Positions 35,003 through 44,046 are shown, counted from the stretch's first letter. The stretch: DNA of 64,000 nt from Streptomyces sp. NRRL F-5123 (GCF_000721495.1 NZ_JOHY01000058.1:1-64000), one strand, 5' to 3'. Notes: a model not told the origin generated them from the letters alone. Numbers and translations are program-made.

Positions 35003-36103
35003 CTACGAGCGGTGGTACGGCTGGGGCAGGTACGGCTGGGCGCCGAGTTCTTCCGCGGCGCGGCGTGCCCAGTACGGGTCGCGCAGGAGTTGCCGGGCGA
35101 GCAGCACCGCGTCCGCACGGCCGGAGGCCACGATCTCCTCGGCCTGGGCAGGCTCGGTGATCAGGCCGACCGCGGTGACGGGCATACCCGCTTCGTTGCG
35201 CACGCGCTCGGCGAACGGGACCTGGAAACCGGGAGCCGCCGGAATACGGGCGTCGGGGACGTTGCCGCCGGTGGAGACGTCCAGGAGGTCCACCCCGCGG
35301 GCGTGCAACTCCTTGGCGAAGGCCACGGTGTCCGCAGCCGTCCAGCCCTCGCGGTCGTCCTCCGCGTTCTCGGTGAGCCAGTCCGTGGCCGAGACCCGGA
35401 AGAGGACCGGCAGGTCCTGCGGCCACACGGCACGCACCGCCTCGACGACCTCCAGCGGGAAGCGGACCCGGTTCTCGAAGGAACCGCCGTAGGAGTCGGT
35501 GCGACGGTTGCTGTACGGCGAGAGGAACTGGTGGAGCAGGTAACCGTGGGCGCCGTGGATCTCCACGACCTCGAAGCCGGCCGTGCGCGCCCTGCGGGCC
35601 GCGTCGGCGAACTGTCCGACGATGCGGCGGAGGCCGTCCTCGGTCAGTTCCTCCGGCACGGTCGACGCCGGCCCGAAGGCGAGGGCACTCGGGCCGACCG
35701 GCGTCCATCCGAGCGGCGCGTCAGCCGGTATCGGGGCGCCGCGGTCCACCCAGGGCCGCTCGGTGGAGGCCTTGCGGCCGGCATGGGCGAGCTGGATGCC
35801 GGCCGCGGTGCCCTGCTCCTTGAGGAACGCGGTCACCCGCCTGAAGGCGTCGACCTGCGTGTCGTTCCAGATGCCGAGGTCGTAAGGAGTGATCCGGCCC
35901 TCCGGGCTGACCGCCGTGGCCTCGGTGAGGATCAGGCCCGTGCCGCCGGCCGCCCGCGCGGCGAGGTGGGTGAAGTGCCAGTCGTTCGCGGTGCCGGTGT
36001 CCGCTCCTGTGGACGCGGCGCTGTACTGGCACATGGAGGCCATCCAGACGCGGTTGCGCACGGTCAGCGACCGCAGGGTGTACGGCTCGAACAGCTTGGG
36101 CAT
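35003..36103 (-). CDS. Old Yellow Enzyme family ene-reductase (YqjM-like)
   Basis: From ATG 36103 (GGAG upstream) the protein has 366 residues. Typical features are MPKLFEPYTLRSLTVRNRV, a Cys in MASMCQYSA that tunes the flavin in YqjM-class enzymes, the substrate-binding HGAHGYLLHQFLSPYSNRR, and VGLITEPAQAEEIV near the FMN phosphate site. It is a cytosolic FMN enzyme that reduces activated C=C bonds with NAD(P)H and is often induced by electrophiles. An imperfect palindrome at 36188-36209 may be its operator. Confidence 0.92.
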   Translation of the reverse strand: MPKLFEPYTLRSLTVRNRVWMASMCQYSAASTGADTGTANDWHFTHLAARAAGGTGLILTEATAVSPEGRITPYDLGIWNDTQVDAFRRVTAFLKEQGTAAGIQLAHAGRKASTERPWVDRGAPIPADAPLGWTPVGPSALAFGPASTVPEELTEDGLRRIVGQFADAARRARTAGFEVVEIHGAHGYLLHQFLSPYSNRRTDSYGGSFENRVRFPLEVVEAVRAVWPQDLPVLFRVSATDWLTENAEDDREGWTAADTVAFAKELHARGVDLLDVSTGGNVPDARIPAAPGFQVPFAERVRNEAGMPVTAVGLITEPAQAEEIVASGRADAVLLARQLLRDPYWARRAAEELGAQPYLPQPYHRS

Positions 36104-36187
36104 GGGGAGTCTCCGGAGTTGTGGCGGTGCCGGACGGTACACGGGCAGGTCGCCTCACCGGCGGGGCGGGCGGCGCCTGAGGACAAT

Positions 36188-36209
36188 AATACTTGCATGA
36201 GCGGGTATT
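36188..36209. promoter_or_regulatory. Candidate operator upstream of the ene-reductase gene
   Basis: AATAC (36188-36192) and GTATT (36205-36209) flank a TTGC/GCGG core in an AT-rich island 85 bases before the start. The short arms make this a weak call. Confidence 0.35.
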
Positions 36210-36346
36210 TGTTTACGCATGGATATGGTGTCCGTCACGGCGACGTCCGGCGGGCCGCGCCCGTGCCCGGTCGGCATGGGTGCGGCCGGTGCCCCCCGAG
36301 CCGGGCTCCGTGGACGTGTTCCCGCGAGGGCGGCCCCGCGCGTGCG

Positions 36347-36451
36347 TCAGAACGCGCCGGCGCCGCCGTCGACGTGGATCTCCGCCCCGGTCGTGAAGCT
36401 GCCGCGGTCGGAGGCGAGCACTTTCCCGATGCCGAGAGCGTCGGGTGCCGG
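36347..36451 (-). pseudogene. C-terminal remnant of a short-chain dehydrogenase
   Basis: The minus strand encodes LASDRGSFTTGAEIHVDGG followed by AGAF and a stop, the standard SDR C-terminus. Only about 33 residues exist, and the fragment abuts the stop of the next gene at 36452. The rest was deleted. The interval 36210-36346 shows no gene. Confidence 0.75.
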
Positions 36452-37960
36452 TCAGGTCGGGAAGACGTGCTGGCCGGGGGCCAGAAGCCCGCAGGGGTCG
36501 TAGCGGCGTTTGGCGGCTGCGAACTCCGCCCAGGCGCCGCCGTATTGACTGCGCCAGTCTGCGGCGCCCATGGGAATGGTGCCCACCGGGTACTGTGTGC
36601 CGCCGGCCGCACGGACCGTCTCGTAGGCCGCGCGGTTGGCGGCCGCGCGTGCGGCGACCGCGGCGGGGTCGGCCGGATCCAGCGTCCACAGGACCGCGAA
36701 CAGGTACGGCACCGGGTCGTCCGGCATCCGCAGCAACGGGGTGTGCAGCCGGGTGGCGGAGAGCGGGTAGAGCAGGACGACGCCGCCCGGGCCGGTGTCC
36801 TGCCCGGCCATCCGGTCCAGCAGGGTGCCGGCGAGTGCGGCGGCGCGGTCGCCGGGCAGCAGCAGGTTCAACCAGGGGTGCGCCCATGCCCAGACGCCGG
36901 CGGCTTCCAGTGCGGCAACGCCCGGGGCCAGCCGGTTGAGGAAGTCGAAATAGCCCAGGGTCTCGGCGGTGACCGCACCGGATCGGTCGTGGCGCAGGCC
37001 GCGGAGCAGTGCGGTGTCGTCCGGGTCGGGTCCCGCGGGCGGGCCGTAGGCGGTTGCCTCGATGACGTACCGGGTGAAGGCCCCGGTCGCGTCGGGGGCG
37101 ATCGAGCCCTCCACGTAGGCGAACCGCCTGTCGCTCACCAGTCGTCGTTGGTCGTCGAGGTAGGTGGCCAGGTCGGTGTACGGGAGCAGGAAGTGGCGTA
37201 CGGATGTGGGCGCGGTGACCAGTTGCAGGGTTGCGGAGACGATGACGGCGCACTGGCCGAGTCCGGCGAGGACCGCCCGGAAGAGGTCGGGGCGGCGGCT
37301 CGGGGAGCAGTCGACCAGTTCTCCTGCGCCGGTGACGACCTGGAGTGCGGTGACGGTGTCGACCTGGCCGCCGTGCCGGTGCGACTGGCCGCCGAGTCCG
37401 CCGACCGACAGGGTGCCGCCGACCGACAGTTCGAGGTAGTCGGTGAAGACCGGCGGGGTCAGGCCGTGCACGAGGGTGGTCTGCACGACCGCGCTCCACA
37501 CGGCGCCGGCGCCGACCGACACGGTTCCGGTGCCGTCCGCACCGGTGCGTACCGGTCCGATCGTGTTCAGCGGCGCGGTCTCGATGACCAGCCCGTCGGT
37601 CACCTGTGCCTGGCCGTTGGTGCCGTGGCCCTGGCCGCGGGCGGCGACCTGGATGTGGTGGGTGTTGCAGAATCGGACCATCGCCACGATGTCGGCGACC
37701 GAGCCGGGCCGCAGGACGGCGGCCGGGAGGTGGTGCACGGAGTGGCCGAAGTCGTCCGCGTCGGCGGCGAGTGACACGGGGTCGGTCAGCAGCGTGCCGT
37801 CCAGCTTCGGCACGCCTGCCAGGCTGTTGCCTGCAGTGTCCGCGGGGTGCGGGTGGGCCGGGCCCGCGATCCAGGAGCGGGCCGACGGGTCGAAGGCGAT
37901 CACCCCGACGCCCGCGGCCATGCTGTGCAGAACGGTCCGTCGGGTGGGCTGGTGCGGCAT
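36452..37960 (-). CDS. Tat-exported FAD oxidase resembling cytokinin dehydrogenase
   Basis: The 502-residue protein begins with a twin-Arg signal (RRTVLHSMAAGVGVIAF). The VAO-type FAD domain has RGQGHGTNGQAQV, where H112 fits the His that holds FAD covalently in cytokinin dehydrogenases (ARGRGHS). PVFTDYLELSVGGTLSVGGL fits the second FAD loop. It ends KRRYDPCGLLAPGQHVF, as in CKX and related oxidases. The C-terminal substrate domain (about 225-460) matches the cytokinin-binding type better than the BBE type. ATG 37960 follows GAGGAGG. A role in cleaving plant cytokinins is suggested, but other amines or alcohols are possible. Confidence 0.75.
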   Translation of the reverse strand: MPHQPTRRTVLHSMAAGVGVIAFDPSARSWIAGPAHPHPADTAGNSLAGVPKLDGTLLTDPVSLAADADDFGHSVHHLPAAVLRPGSVADIVAMVRFCNTHHIQVAARGQGHGTNGQAQVTDGLVIETAPLNTIGPVRTGADGTGTVSVGAGAVWSAVVQTTLVHGLTPPVFTDYLELSVGGTLSVGGLGGQSHRHGGQVDTVTALQVVTGAGELVDCSPSRRPDLFRAVLAGLGQCAVIVSATLQLVTAPTSVRHFLLPYTDLATYLDDQRRLVSDRRFAYVEGSIAPDATGAFTRYVIEATAYGPPAGPDPDDTALLRGLRHDRSGAVTAETLGYFDFLNRLAPGVAALEAAGVWAWAHPWLNLLLPGDRAAALAGTLLDRMAGQDTGPGGVVLLYPLSATRLHTPLLRMPDDPVPYLFAVLWTLDPADPAAVAARAAANRAAYETVRAAGGTQYPVGTIPMGAADWRSQYGGAWAEFAAAKRRYDPCGLLAPGQHVFPT

Positions 37961-38513
37961 GCTCCGCCTCCTCGGCAGGTCGCAACGTCTCTCGTACGGT
38001 GCGGCGGCGCCGGTCAGGCACAGGCCGGCGACCAGCGTGATGCTATCCAGGGCGGTGTCCACCCGCGACGTCTTCGACGGGAACGCGTCTCCGGGTGGCG
38101 ATACGACCAGCGGTCGGGCCGCACTCCCGAAGCTCCCGCGGGACTTCGGCCCGACGGTGTGCGGTGCGCTCGGGCGACCCGGTGCGCCGCGGCGCGGCGG
38201 CGGAGGGCACAGGGTTGGTGGTGACAGCGGGCGGATCAAGCCCGGGCCCACCCCGTTCGCGCACGTGCCGGTGGAGAACTGCGCGAACTCGCGCAGCGCG
38301 TGCAGCAGATGCCGGTGGTTCAGGACGAGGGTGCGGTCCAGTAGTTCGCGGCGGCAGGTACGGACCGGCGTTCCCTGATCGCGTTCATGCGCGGTACGCG
38401 TGCGCCGCTCAGGACGGTCCCGGTCCCGGGGTCGGCGAGGACGGCGTCGTAGAGGGCGTGCAGGAAGTCTGCCTTCCGGAAGTCCGCGCGCTCCCGCAGG
38501 GGGAGTCGAACAG
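37961..38513. other. Intergenic region with an unrecognised minus-strand coding-like tail
   Basis: No complete gene is supported. On the minus strand a frame ending at 38320 reads LRERADFRKADFLHALYDAV then LADPGTGTVLSGARVPRMNA. It looks like real protein but has no start. It may be a decayed gene. The part nearest 37961 should carry the promoter for the FAD oxidase. Confidence 0.35.
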
Positions 38514-38798
38514 TCAGCAGAACCAGCCGTTCTGGACCCAGCCGTGCCGGTTGATGTCGCCGTAGGCGAAGCCGTAGACCCAGGAGCCGTCGACCTGTTC
38601 GACCAGGAAGGTCTGCCCGGTGTACAGCGTGCCCATCCAGGCGCCGACGGGTGCGGTCCTGACGTAGAGGTCCTGGGCGCAGACGGTCTCGCGGACGCCG
38701 ACCGTGCCGTTCGCGGCGCCGGCGGGGACGGCGGCGGCCAGCAGTGCGGCGGCGGCCAGGGTGGTGGCCGCCACGCCGGTCGTCAGGGTTCGCAGCAT
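38514..38798 (-). CDS. Small secreted SH3-like protein
   Basis: Ninety-four residues with a clear signal peptide (MLRTLTTGVAATTLAAAALL, cleaved near AGAANG). It is followed by one bacterial SH3-type domain with DLYVRTAPVGAWMGTLYTGQ and GSWVYGFAYGDI. Two Cys residues probably form a disulfide. Such domains often bind cell wall peptides. It is adjacent to another small secreted protein on the same strand. Confidence 0.8.
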   Translation of the reverse strand: MLRTLTTGVAATTLAAAALLAAAVPAGAANGTVGVRETVCAQDLYVRTAPVGAWMGTLYTGQTFLVEQVDGSWVYGFAYGDINRHGWVQNGWFC

Positions 38799-38870
38799 GG
38801 TGAGCTCCCGCTGGTGGAAGGTATGTCAGGGGGTGGACAGCGGAGCGGCCGCCGGTCGGTGGCCGTCGTG

Positions 38871-39188
38871 TCACCAGGAGTCGTAGCCGCCGATGCACTC
38901 GATCCGCAGATATCCCCAGTCGTTGGGGCCGTAGTCGAAGGTGGCGGCCCAGCCGTTGTAGACGGGGTGGGAACCCGGGGTGTGGCCGATCTTGTCGCCG
39001 TAGCCCAGCGTGCGCACCAGGCCGGAGGGGCCGCTCGAGCTGTTGTAGTTGGCGTAGAAGCTGGCGCTCTGGCACACCACGACGGCGTGTTCGGGCGGCA
39101 CGGCAGCCTCGGCGGAGGGCAGCAGGGCGCTTGCGGCGGGGACGCCCAGCAGGCAGGCGGCGATGAGCGTACGACGGCGTCGCGTCAT
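38871..39188 (-). CDS. Small secreted protein
   Basis: The 105-residue protein begins MTRRRRTLIAACLLGVPAAS with a signal cleavage site near AEAA. The mature part has an SH3-like pattern (VVVCQSASFYANYNSSSGPS, GLVRTLGYGDKIGHTPG) and two cysteines likely to form a disulfide. It is followed after 72 bases by the SH3-like gene, suggesting one transcript. Function unknown; a cell-wall association is plausible. Confidence 0.7.
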   Translation of the reverse strand: MTRRRRTLIAACLLGVPAASALLPSAEAAVPPEHAVVVCQSASFYANYNSSSGPSGLVRTLGYGDKIGHTPGSHPVYNGWAATFDYGPNDWGYLRIECIGGYDSW

Positions 39189-39567
39189 GTCACGTCCAGA
39201 GGTGAGGGTGTGCCGGACGATGCGGAAGTGCCGGATGCTCCGGCGACGACTCTAGAAGATTGACCGAGCCCTGACAATGTCCGTGGGGTGCCGAACTTGG
39301 AATGCAACCCCTGATCAGGCATTTTCCAGCTCTGCAGCTAGACGGGCGGGACGCCGTCCGCTCCTGACGCCGGACGGTGCCGTCCCTGCGGAGGTCCACC
39401 CCCGCACCGTGACGGACCGCACGTCGTCACCGGACGGCCCAGCCGCATCCGACAGCGGACAACAGCGGTGGCCGGCGGCCGCGCGGGGCGGGCCGCCGGC
39501 GAGGGCGTGCGGCGTCCTAAGGTCTTTCGTAACACCGCATCCCGGTGACGAAAGGCAGGAGGCGCCC
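39189..39567. promoter_or_regulatory. Divergent intergenic region before the sigma factor gene
   Basis: This 379-base region separates the secreted-protein genes from the sigma factor gene and has no convincing gene. It must contain both promoters. I see no clear palindrome. Confidence 0.4.
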
Positions 39568-40881
39568 GTGGCCGGACGGAAGTGTCAGGTCTGCGCCGCC
39601 GTGCTGCCGGAGCGCGGGCGCGGGCGGAGGTCCGTCTACTGCTCGGCTGCCTGCCGCCAACGCGCCTACCGCGACAGGCACACCGCGGTCGAGCAGCCGG
39701 CGGCCGCCGTCCTCGCGGACATCGAGCGGCAGGTGCAGACACTGGCCCTGCGGCCTCCGGAGGCCTTCCGCTCGGACGCCGAGGCCCTCGGCGCGGCGGT
39801 CCGCAGGCTGCGGCGGCTGGCCCATGACGTCACGCGGGTCGACGTGACGAAAACCCGGGAGCGACCGCCCGGTGACGAGGCCGGTTTCGCCGCGCTCGTC
39901 GAACCGCACCGCAAATGGCTGCACCTGCACTGCTACCGCATGGTCGGCTCCTACGACGACGCCGAGGACCTGGTGCAGGAGACGCTGCTCAAGGCCTGGC
40001 GGGACCGATCCGGGTTCGAGGGCCGGGCGGCGGTGCGGACCTGGCTCTACCGGATCGCCACCAACGTCTGCATCGACCACCTGCGCCGCACCGGCCGCCG
40101 CCCCCGGCGGTACGAGCCGGTCCCCGGCATCGAGTCCGGCAGCGGCGGGCCGCCGGACCGCCTGCCCTGGTTGCAGCCCTATCCGGACCGGCTGCTCGAC
40201 GAGTTGCCGTCCGGCGACGAGCAGCCGGAGGCCGCCGCCGAGTCGCGGGAGACCGTGGAACTGGTCTTCCTCGCCGCGCTCCAGCACCTCCCGCCCCGGC
40301 AGCGCGCGGTGCTGATCTTCCGGGACGTGCTGGGCCGCCCCGTGGAGGAGGTGGCGGCGCTGACGGACATGAGCGCCGCGGCCACCAACAGCGCCCTGCA
40401 GCGCGCCCGGCGGACGCTGCGCGAGCGGCTGCCCCGGCAGCGGGCGGACTGGGCGGTCGGGCAGCGCAGCCAGGAGGAGCAGGACGTCGTGCGCCGCTAC
40501 ACGGCCGCGGCCGAACGCGCGGACGTGTCGATGATGGCCGACCTGCTCGGCGTCGACGTGGTGGTGACCATGCCGCCCAATCCGGTGTGGTTCGCGGGCC
40601 GGGACGCGCTGCTCCGGCAGCTCGGCCGCGTCTTCGACCCGGCCTCGCCGGGGTACTTCGGCCGCTGGCGGCACCTGCCGGTCCGGGCCAACCGGCAGCC
40701 GGCCGTCGCCGGTTACGTGCAGCGACCGGGGACCTCGGTGTACCGGGCGCAGATGGTCGACGTGCTGCGCGTCGAGGCCGGTCGCATCGTGGAGATCACC
40801 ACGTTCGAGGCCCACCTGGTCGCCGCCTTCGGCCTGCCGCTCAGACTGCCGGCCGAAGGCGGCGACGGCGGGCACCGATGA
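39568..40881 (+). CDS. ECF sigma factor (SigX5-like) with N-terminal four-cysteine module and SnoaL-like tail
   Basis: From GTG 39568 (AGGAGG upstream) the protein has 437 residues. Residues 1-35 form a putative zinc module, C6 and C9 then C25 and C29 followed by RQRAYRDR. A helical linker leads to sigma region 2 (LHLHCYRMVGSYDDAEDLVQ, RTWLYRIATNVCIDHLRR), the SigX5-like WLQPYPDRLLDELP and region 4 (LPPRQRAVLIFRDVLGRPVE). Residues about 290-437 are a SnoaL-like domain, which modulates activity in related sigma factors. The zinc module is unusual here and recurs in the nearby TetR protein. The SRPBCC gene follows after 65 bases. Confidence 0.88.
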   Translation: MAGRKCQVCAAVLPERGRGRRSVYCSAACRQRAYRDRHTAVEQPAAAVLADIERQVQTLALRPPEAFRSDAEALGAAVRRLRRLAHDVTRVDVTKTRERPPGDEAGFAALVEPHRKWLHLHCYRMVGSYDDAEDLVQETLLKAWRDRSGFEGRAAVRTWLYRIATNVCIDHLRRTGRRPRRYEPVPGIESGSGGPPDRLPWLQPYPDRLLDELPSGDEQPEAAAESRETVELVFLAALQHLPPRQRAVLIFRDVLGRPVEEVAALTDMSAAATNSALQRARRTLRERLPRQRADWAVGQRSQEEQDVVRRYTAAAERADVSMMADLLGVDVVVTMPPNPVWFAGRDALLRQLGRVFDPASPGYFGRWRHLPVRANRQPAVAGYVQRPGTSVYRAQMVDVLRVEAGRIVEITTFEAHLVAAFGLPLRLPAEGGDGGHR

Positions 40882-40946
40882 CGGAACGCCCCCGCCGGCG
40901 TCCAACTCTTCACAGGCGTGCCCGTTTCGGGAAACCAGGAGAGAGC

Positions 40947-41495
40947 ATGACCACGCAGCAGATCCGGCTCGAGCGCACCTGCAACGCCGCACCGGAGAGG
41001 ATCTGGGAGCTGTGGACCACCGGGGCCGGCATCGAGGCCTGGTGGGCGCCGGAGGGCTTCACCGTGCGGGTGGACGCCCTGGACCTGCGCGTCGGCGGCA
41101 CGCTGACCTACACGATGACCGCGACCGGCCCCGAGCAGATCGCGTTCATGGAGAGTGCGGGCCTGCCGCTGGGCTCCACCTCGCACAAGACGTTCACCGA
41201 GGTCCAGCCAGCCCGGCGGCTGGCCTACGCCACGCTCGCCGACTTCGTCCCCGGCGTCGAGCCGTACGAGTTCCTCACCGAGGTCGAACTGCGTGCGACC
41301 GCCGACGGCGGAACGCGGGTGACCATGACGGCCGACAGCATGCACGACGAGGAATGGACCGCCCGGCTGGCCGCCGGGCGGGCCGCCGAGCTGGACAACC
41401 TCGTCAAGGTGGCCGGGACCCGCGACCAGCGGAGGACCCGACCTGGCCGGCCTGTGCCGCCGCTTGGGCGGAACCCCGGCCACGGCGAGCGGTGA
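40947..41495 (+). CDS. SRPBCC / AHSA1-like protein
   Basis: The 182-residue protein begins with an AHA1-type fold: RLERTCNAAPERIWELWTTG, GIEAWWAPEGFTVRV and GGTRVTMTADSMHDEEW. The fold binds hydrophobic ligands. ATG 40947 follows CAGGAGAG. It lies immediately downstream of the sigma factor gene and is probably co-transcribed. SRPBCC proteins often accompany such sigma factors or ArsR regulators, acting as ligand-binding partners. The C-terminal 25 residues are Arg/Pro-rich and may be an extension. The following 250 bases show no gene. Confidence 0.85.
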   Translation: MTTQQIRLERTCNAAPERIWELWTTGAGIEAWWAPEGFTVRVDALDLRVGGTLTYTMTATGPEQIAFMESAGLPLGSTSHKTFTEVQPARRLAYATLADFVPGVEPYEFLTEVELRATADGGTRVTMTADSMHDEEWTARLAAGRAAELDNLVKVAGTRDQRRTRPGRPVPPLGRNPGHGER

Positions 41496-41745
41496 GTCGA
41501 CGCTGCGCGGTGTTCCCACGTCGTCCGGTCGCGCCCCCACGTACCAGGCGGATGAAGGCGTGCGCTCCCGCCCGTGCCGCTTGCTCCCGGTGGGGGTGCC
41601 CCCGGCCGCGTTCGGCCCCCGGGCGGGGGCGCAGGCTCGGGCGGCGCCGTTTCCCCCGCCGGACGCGGCTCCCTGTGACCGGCCGGGGGCCCGTACCGCC
41701 CCGCTGAGGTGAGCGGTCCCAGCGTGCCGTTGGTGCGTGAGGTGC

Positions 41746-42543
41746 TCAAGGGACCGGAGGGCGGACCTCGGCCATCGGGAGGATGGCGTCGCCGCCCGCC
41801 CGGCCCGCGAGGCGGCGCCGGTGCGCCCGCTGGCGGCAGGCCGCGCCGCAGAAGCGGACGGGACGGCCGGTGGGCCGGGGCGCGAGCGCGTCCCCGCACT
41901 CCTCGCAGCGCGCGGCGGCGTCCCGGCCGCGGCCGCGGGCGGCGTTGTCACGAAAAGAGGTGGGTTCCGTGACGGCGGCGGTCCGCAGGCCGTCGAGGGT
42001 CAGCCGGACGAGCCGGAGGCCGTCCGCGCGGTCGCGGCGGGCGGCCAGCGTCGCCGCGCACCCGACGGTGAGGGCGACGACGTCCTCGGGGCCGATGTCA
42101 GGGCGGACGCCCCCGGCGCGCTGCGCGGCGTGCAGCAGGGCGGTCAGGACCTGGTGGAAGCGCAGCAGGGAGGCGGTCAGCGCCGGGCGCGGCCAGCCGG
42201 CCTCGGCGGCGACGACCTCGCACACGGGGCCGCCGCGGTGCGACATCTCGACCACGTCCATGAGGAACCCGAAGAACGCCTCGGTGGGCCCGGACCCGGC
42301 CGAACGCCGCTCCCCGGAGGCGGCGAGGCCGTCCAGGTGCCGGGCGAACACCGCCTCCAGCAGGGCCTGCTTCGTCGGGAAGTGCCGGTACACGGTGCCC
42401 GCGCCGACGCCCGCGCGGCGGGCGATCTCGCCGAGCGAGACCTCCAGCCCCCCGGCGGCGAAGGCCTTGCCCGCGGCGGACAGTACCTTGGCCCGGTTGC
42501 GGCGGGCGTCGGCCCGGTCACCCCCGACGGTCGCTGCGGTCAT
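41746..42543 (-). CDS. TetR-family regulator with C-terminal four-cysteine module
   Basis: From ATG 42543 (AAGGGG upstream) the protein has 265 residues. The N-terminal HTH is AFAAGGLEVSLGEIARRAGV then GAGTVYRHFPTKQALLEAVF. The ligand domain runs to about 205. An added tail holds C213, C216, C232 and C236 followed by RQRAHRRR, with the same spacing (CxxC-15-CxxxC) as the sigma factor's N-terminal module. Such a tail is unusual for TetR proteins. It diverges from the NmrA-like gene and probably represses it. A TTG at 42573 could extend the N-terminus by ten residues. Confidence 0.88.
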   Translation of the reverse strand: MTAATVGGDRADARRNRAKVLSAAGKAFAAGGLEVSLGEIARRAGVGAGTVYRHFPTKQALLEAVFARHLDGLAASGERRSAGSGPTEAFFGFLMDVVEMSHRGGPVCEVVAAEAGWPRPALTASLLRFHQVLTALLHAAQRAGGVRPDIGPEDVVALTVGCAATLAARRDRADGLRLVRLTLDGLRTAAVTEPTSFRDNAARGRGRDAAARCEECGDALAPRPTGRPVRFCGAACRQRAHRRRLAGRAGGDAILPMAEVRPPVP

Positions 42544-42653
42544 GTCACGAAACCCCTTGAGGACGACGCTCAACCGGGCTGAAGTATTCCATCTGTCCCG
42601 GGGGCGCCGCGTGTGTTCCCTGCCAACCAGCCCCCGGGGAAAGGGAGTACGAC

Positions 42654-43613
42654 ATGACCGCCACCCGGCCCACCCGCACCGTCGCGCCTGCCCCGGAACC
42701 CGCCCCCCGCCCCGCTTCGGGCCCGGTCGACGGCCCCGTCGTCGTGACCGGCGCCACCGGCAACCAGGGCGGCGCGACCGCCCGGCGGCTGCTGGCCGGC
42801 GGGCGCGCGGTGCGGGTGCTCGTCCGCGACAAGGCCTCGCCCCGCGCCGCGGCGCTCGCCGACATCGGCGCCGAACTCGCCGTCGCGGACTTCGACGAGC
42901 CGTCGACCCTGGCCCCGGCCCTGGAGGGCGCCGCCGGGCTGTTCGCCGTACCGCCGGCCACGTGGGGGCCGGGAGGCAGCGACCAGGCCCTGGAGGTCGC
43001 CCGCGGCCGGGCCCTGGCCGACGCGGCGGTCGCTGCGGGGGTCCGCCACGTGGTCTTCACCGGCGTCGCCTCGACCTCCGGCGCCGCGTTCGCCGCCCCG
43101 GGCAAGCGGGACATCGAGGACTACCTGCGCGAGCGCGTCCCGCAGGTGACCGTGCTGCGCCCGGTGCGCTTCATGTCCAACTACCTCGGCTCGCCCGGCC
43201 TCGGTATCGACGGCTTCTCCGGTGGTGTCCACCGGCACCTCTTCCCGCCGGACGAGCCCGTGCAGATCATCGCCCTGGAAGACATCGCCGAGTTCGCCGC
43301 CCTCGCCTTCGACCAGCCGGAGCGCTTCGCCGGCCGCACGCTGGAACTCGCAGGCGACGCGCCGACCCCCGCCGAGGCCGTCGCGACGATCGGCGCGGCG
43401 ACCGGGACCCGGCTGCGCTACGAGCAGCTGACCCACGAGGAGGGCGCCGCGCTGAGCCCGTCGATCGCCGAGGTCCGGCGGCGCTGGAGCTCCGGCGAGC
43501 GCTGGCACGCCGACATCGAGGCGCTGCGCGTCATCCACCCGGGCCTGCGGACCCTGTCCGACTGGCTCGCGCAGGGCGGCGCCGCCGCCCTGCGCGCCCT
43601 TCTGATCCCCTAG
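42654..43613 (+). CDS. NmrA-like NAD(P)-binding protein
   Basis: The 319-residue atypical SDR has the nucleotide-binding motif VVVTGATGNQGGATARRLLA, GVRHVVFTGVASTSGAAFAA and FMSNYLGSPGLG. There is no catalytic YxxxK, as in NmrA/HSCARG proteins that sense NADP(H) or reduce quinones. The first 27 residues are a Pro/Ala-rich extension. ATG 42654 follows AAAGGGAG. It is divergent from the TetR gene with 110 bases between starts, which suggests direct control by that regulator. Confidence 0.88.
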   Translation: MTATRPTRTVAPAPEPAPRPASGPVDGPVVVTGATGNQGGATARRLLAGGRAVRVLVRDKASPRAAALADIGAELAVADFDEPSTLAPALEGAAGLFAVPPATWGPGGSDQALEVARGRALADAAVAAGVRHVVFTGVASTSGAAFAAPGKRDIEDYLRERVPQVTVLRPVRFMSNYLGSPGLGIDGFSGGVHRHLFPPDEPVQIIALEDIAEFAALAFDQPERFAGRTLELAGDAPTPAEAVATIGAATGTRLRYEQLTHEEGAALSPSIAEVRRRWSSGERWHADIEALRVIHPGLRTLSDWLAQGGAAALRALLIP

Positions 43614-44046
43614 TGCTGTGACCGGGAGGGTTCACCGGCTTGCGACGCCCGGCACGGCACCTCGCTGCGTTGCCGCATCGACCGAGCAGGCCCACTACGA
43701 GGCCGAGGCGGCGCGGTCCGAGGCGGACCCGTCGGACGTGGACGGCCGGGCGCGGGACGGCTACGACGACGTGCGGAGCTTCCTGAACCTGTGGTGATGC
43801 CGCGTGTCGCGTTGCAGGTCAGGCTGCGTTGACCCTGCTCGACCCCGGACCGCTCCGCCCCCCCGTCCTACCCAGGGGCACGCGGGCAGGTGCCGTGAGC
43901 CGCGGCCGTCGTCACGAATCGCGGGTAGCGGCCGGGCGATGAACGATCGCACTCATGGACGCGAGCGGGCGGGGTAGCCGCATGGAGGCAGGGGACCGGC
44001 CCGGGACCGCCGGGCGGCCCCGGCCAGGAGAAGGGGAGTGGGTTCG
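43614..44046. other. Gene-free interval with a coding fragment and an IS-like sequence
   Basis: GGCACGGCACCTCGCTGCGT at 43651 resembles the sequence beside the LysE gene. From 43682 to 43797 a plus-strand frame reads EQAHYEAEAARSEADPSDVD then DGYDDVRSFLNLW and a stop. This looks like the tail of a lost gene, family unknown. Nothing else is supported. Confidence 0.4.

Noticed and set aside
30900..35708. A 1,602-codon minus-strand open frame over the GH54 gene
   Set aside because: Its repetitive composition mirrors the blade repeats on the other strand, and it extends into the ene-reductase shadow. No start context or domain supports it.
43682..43797. Antitoxin-like small protein
   Set aside because: Only about 38 residues with no start codon. 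The acidic tail is not specific enough to name a family.
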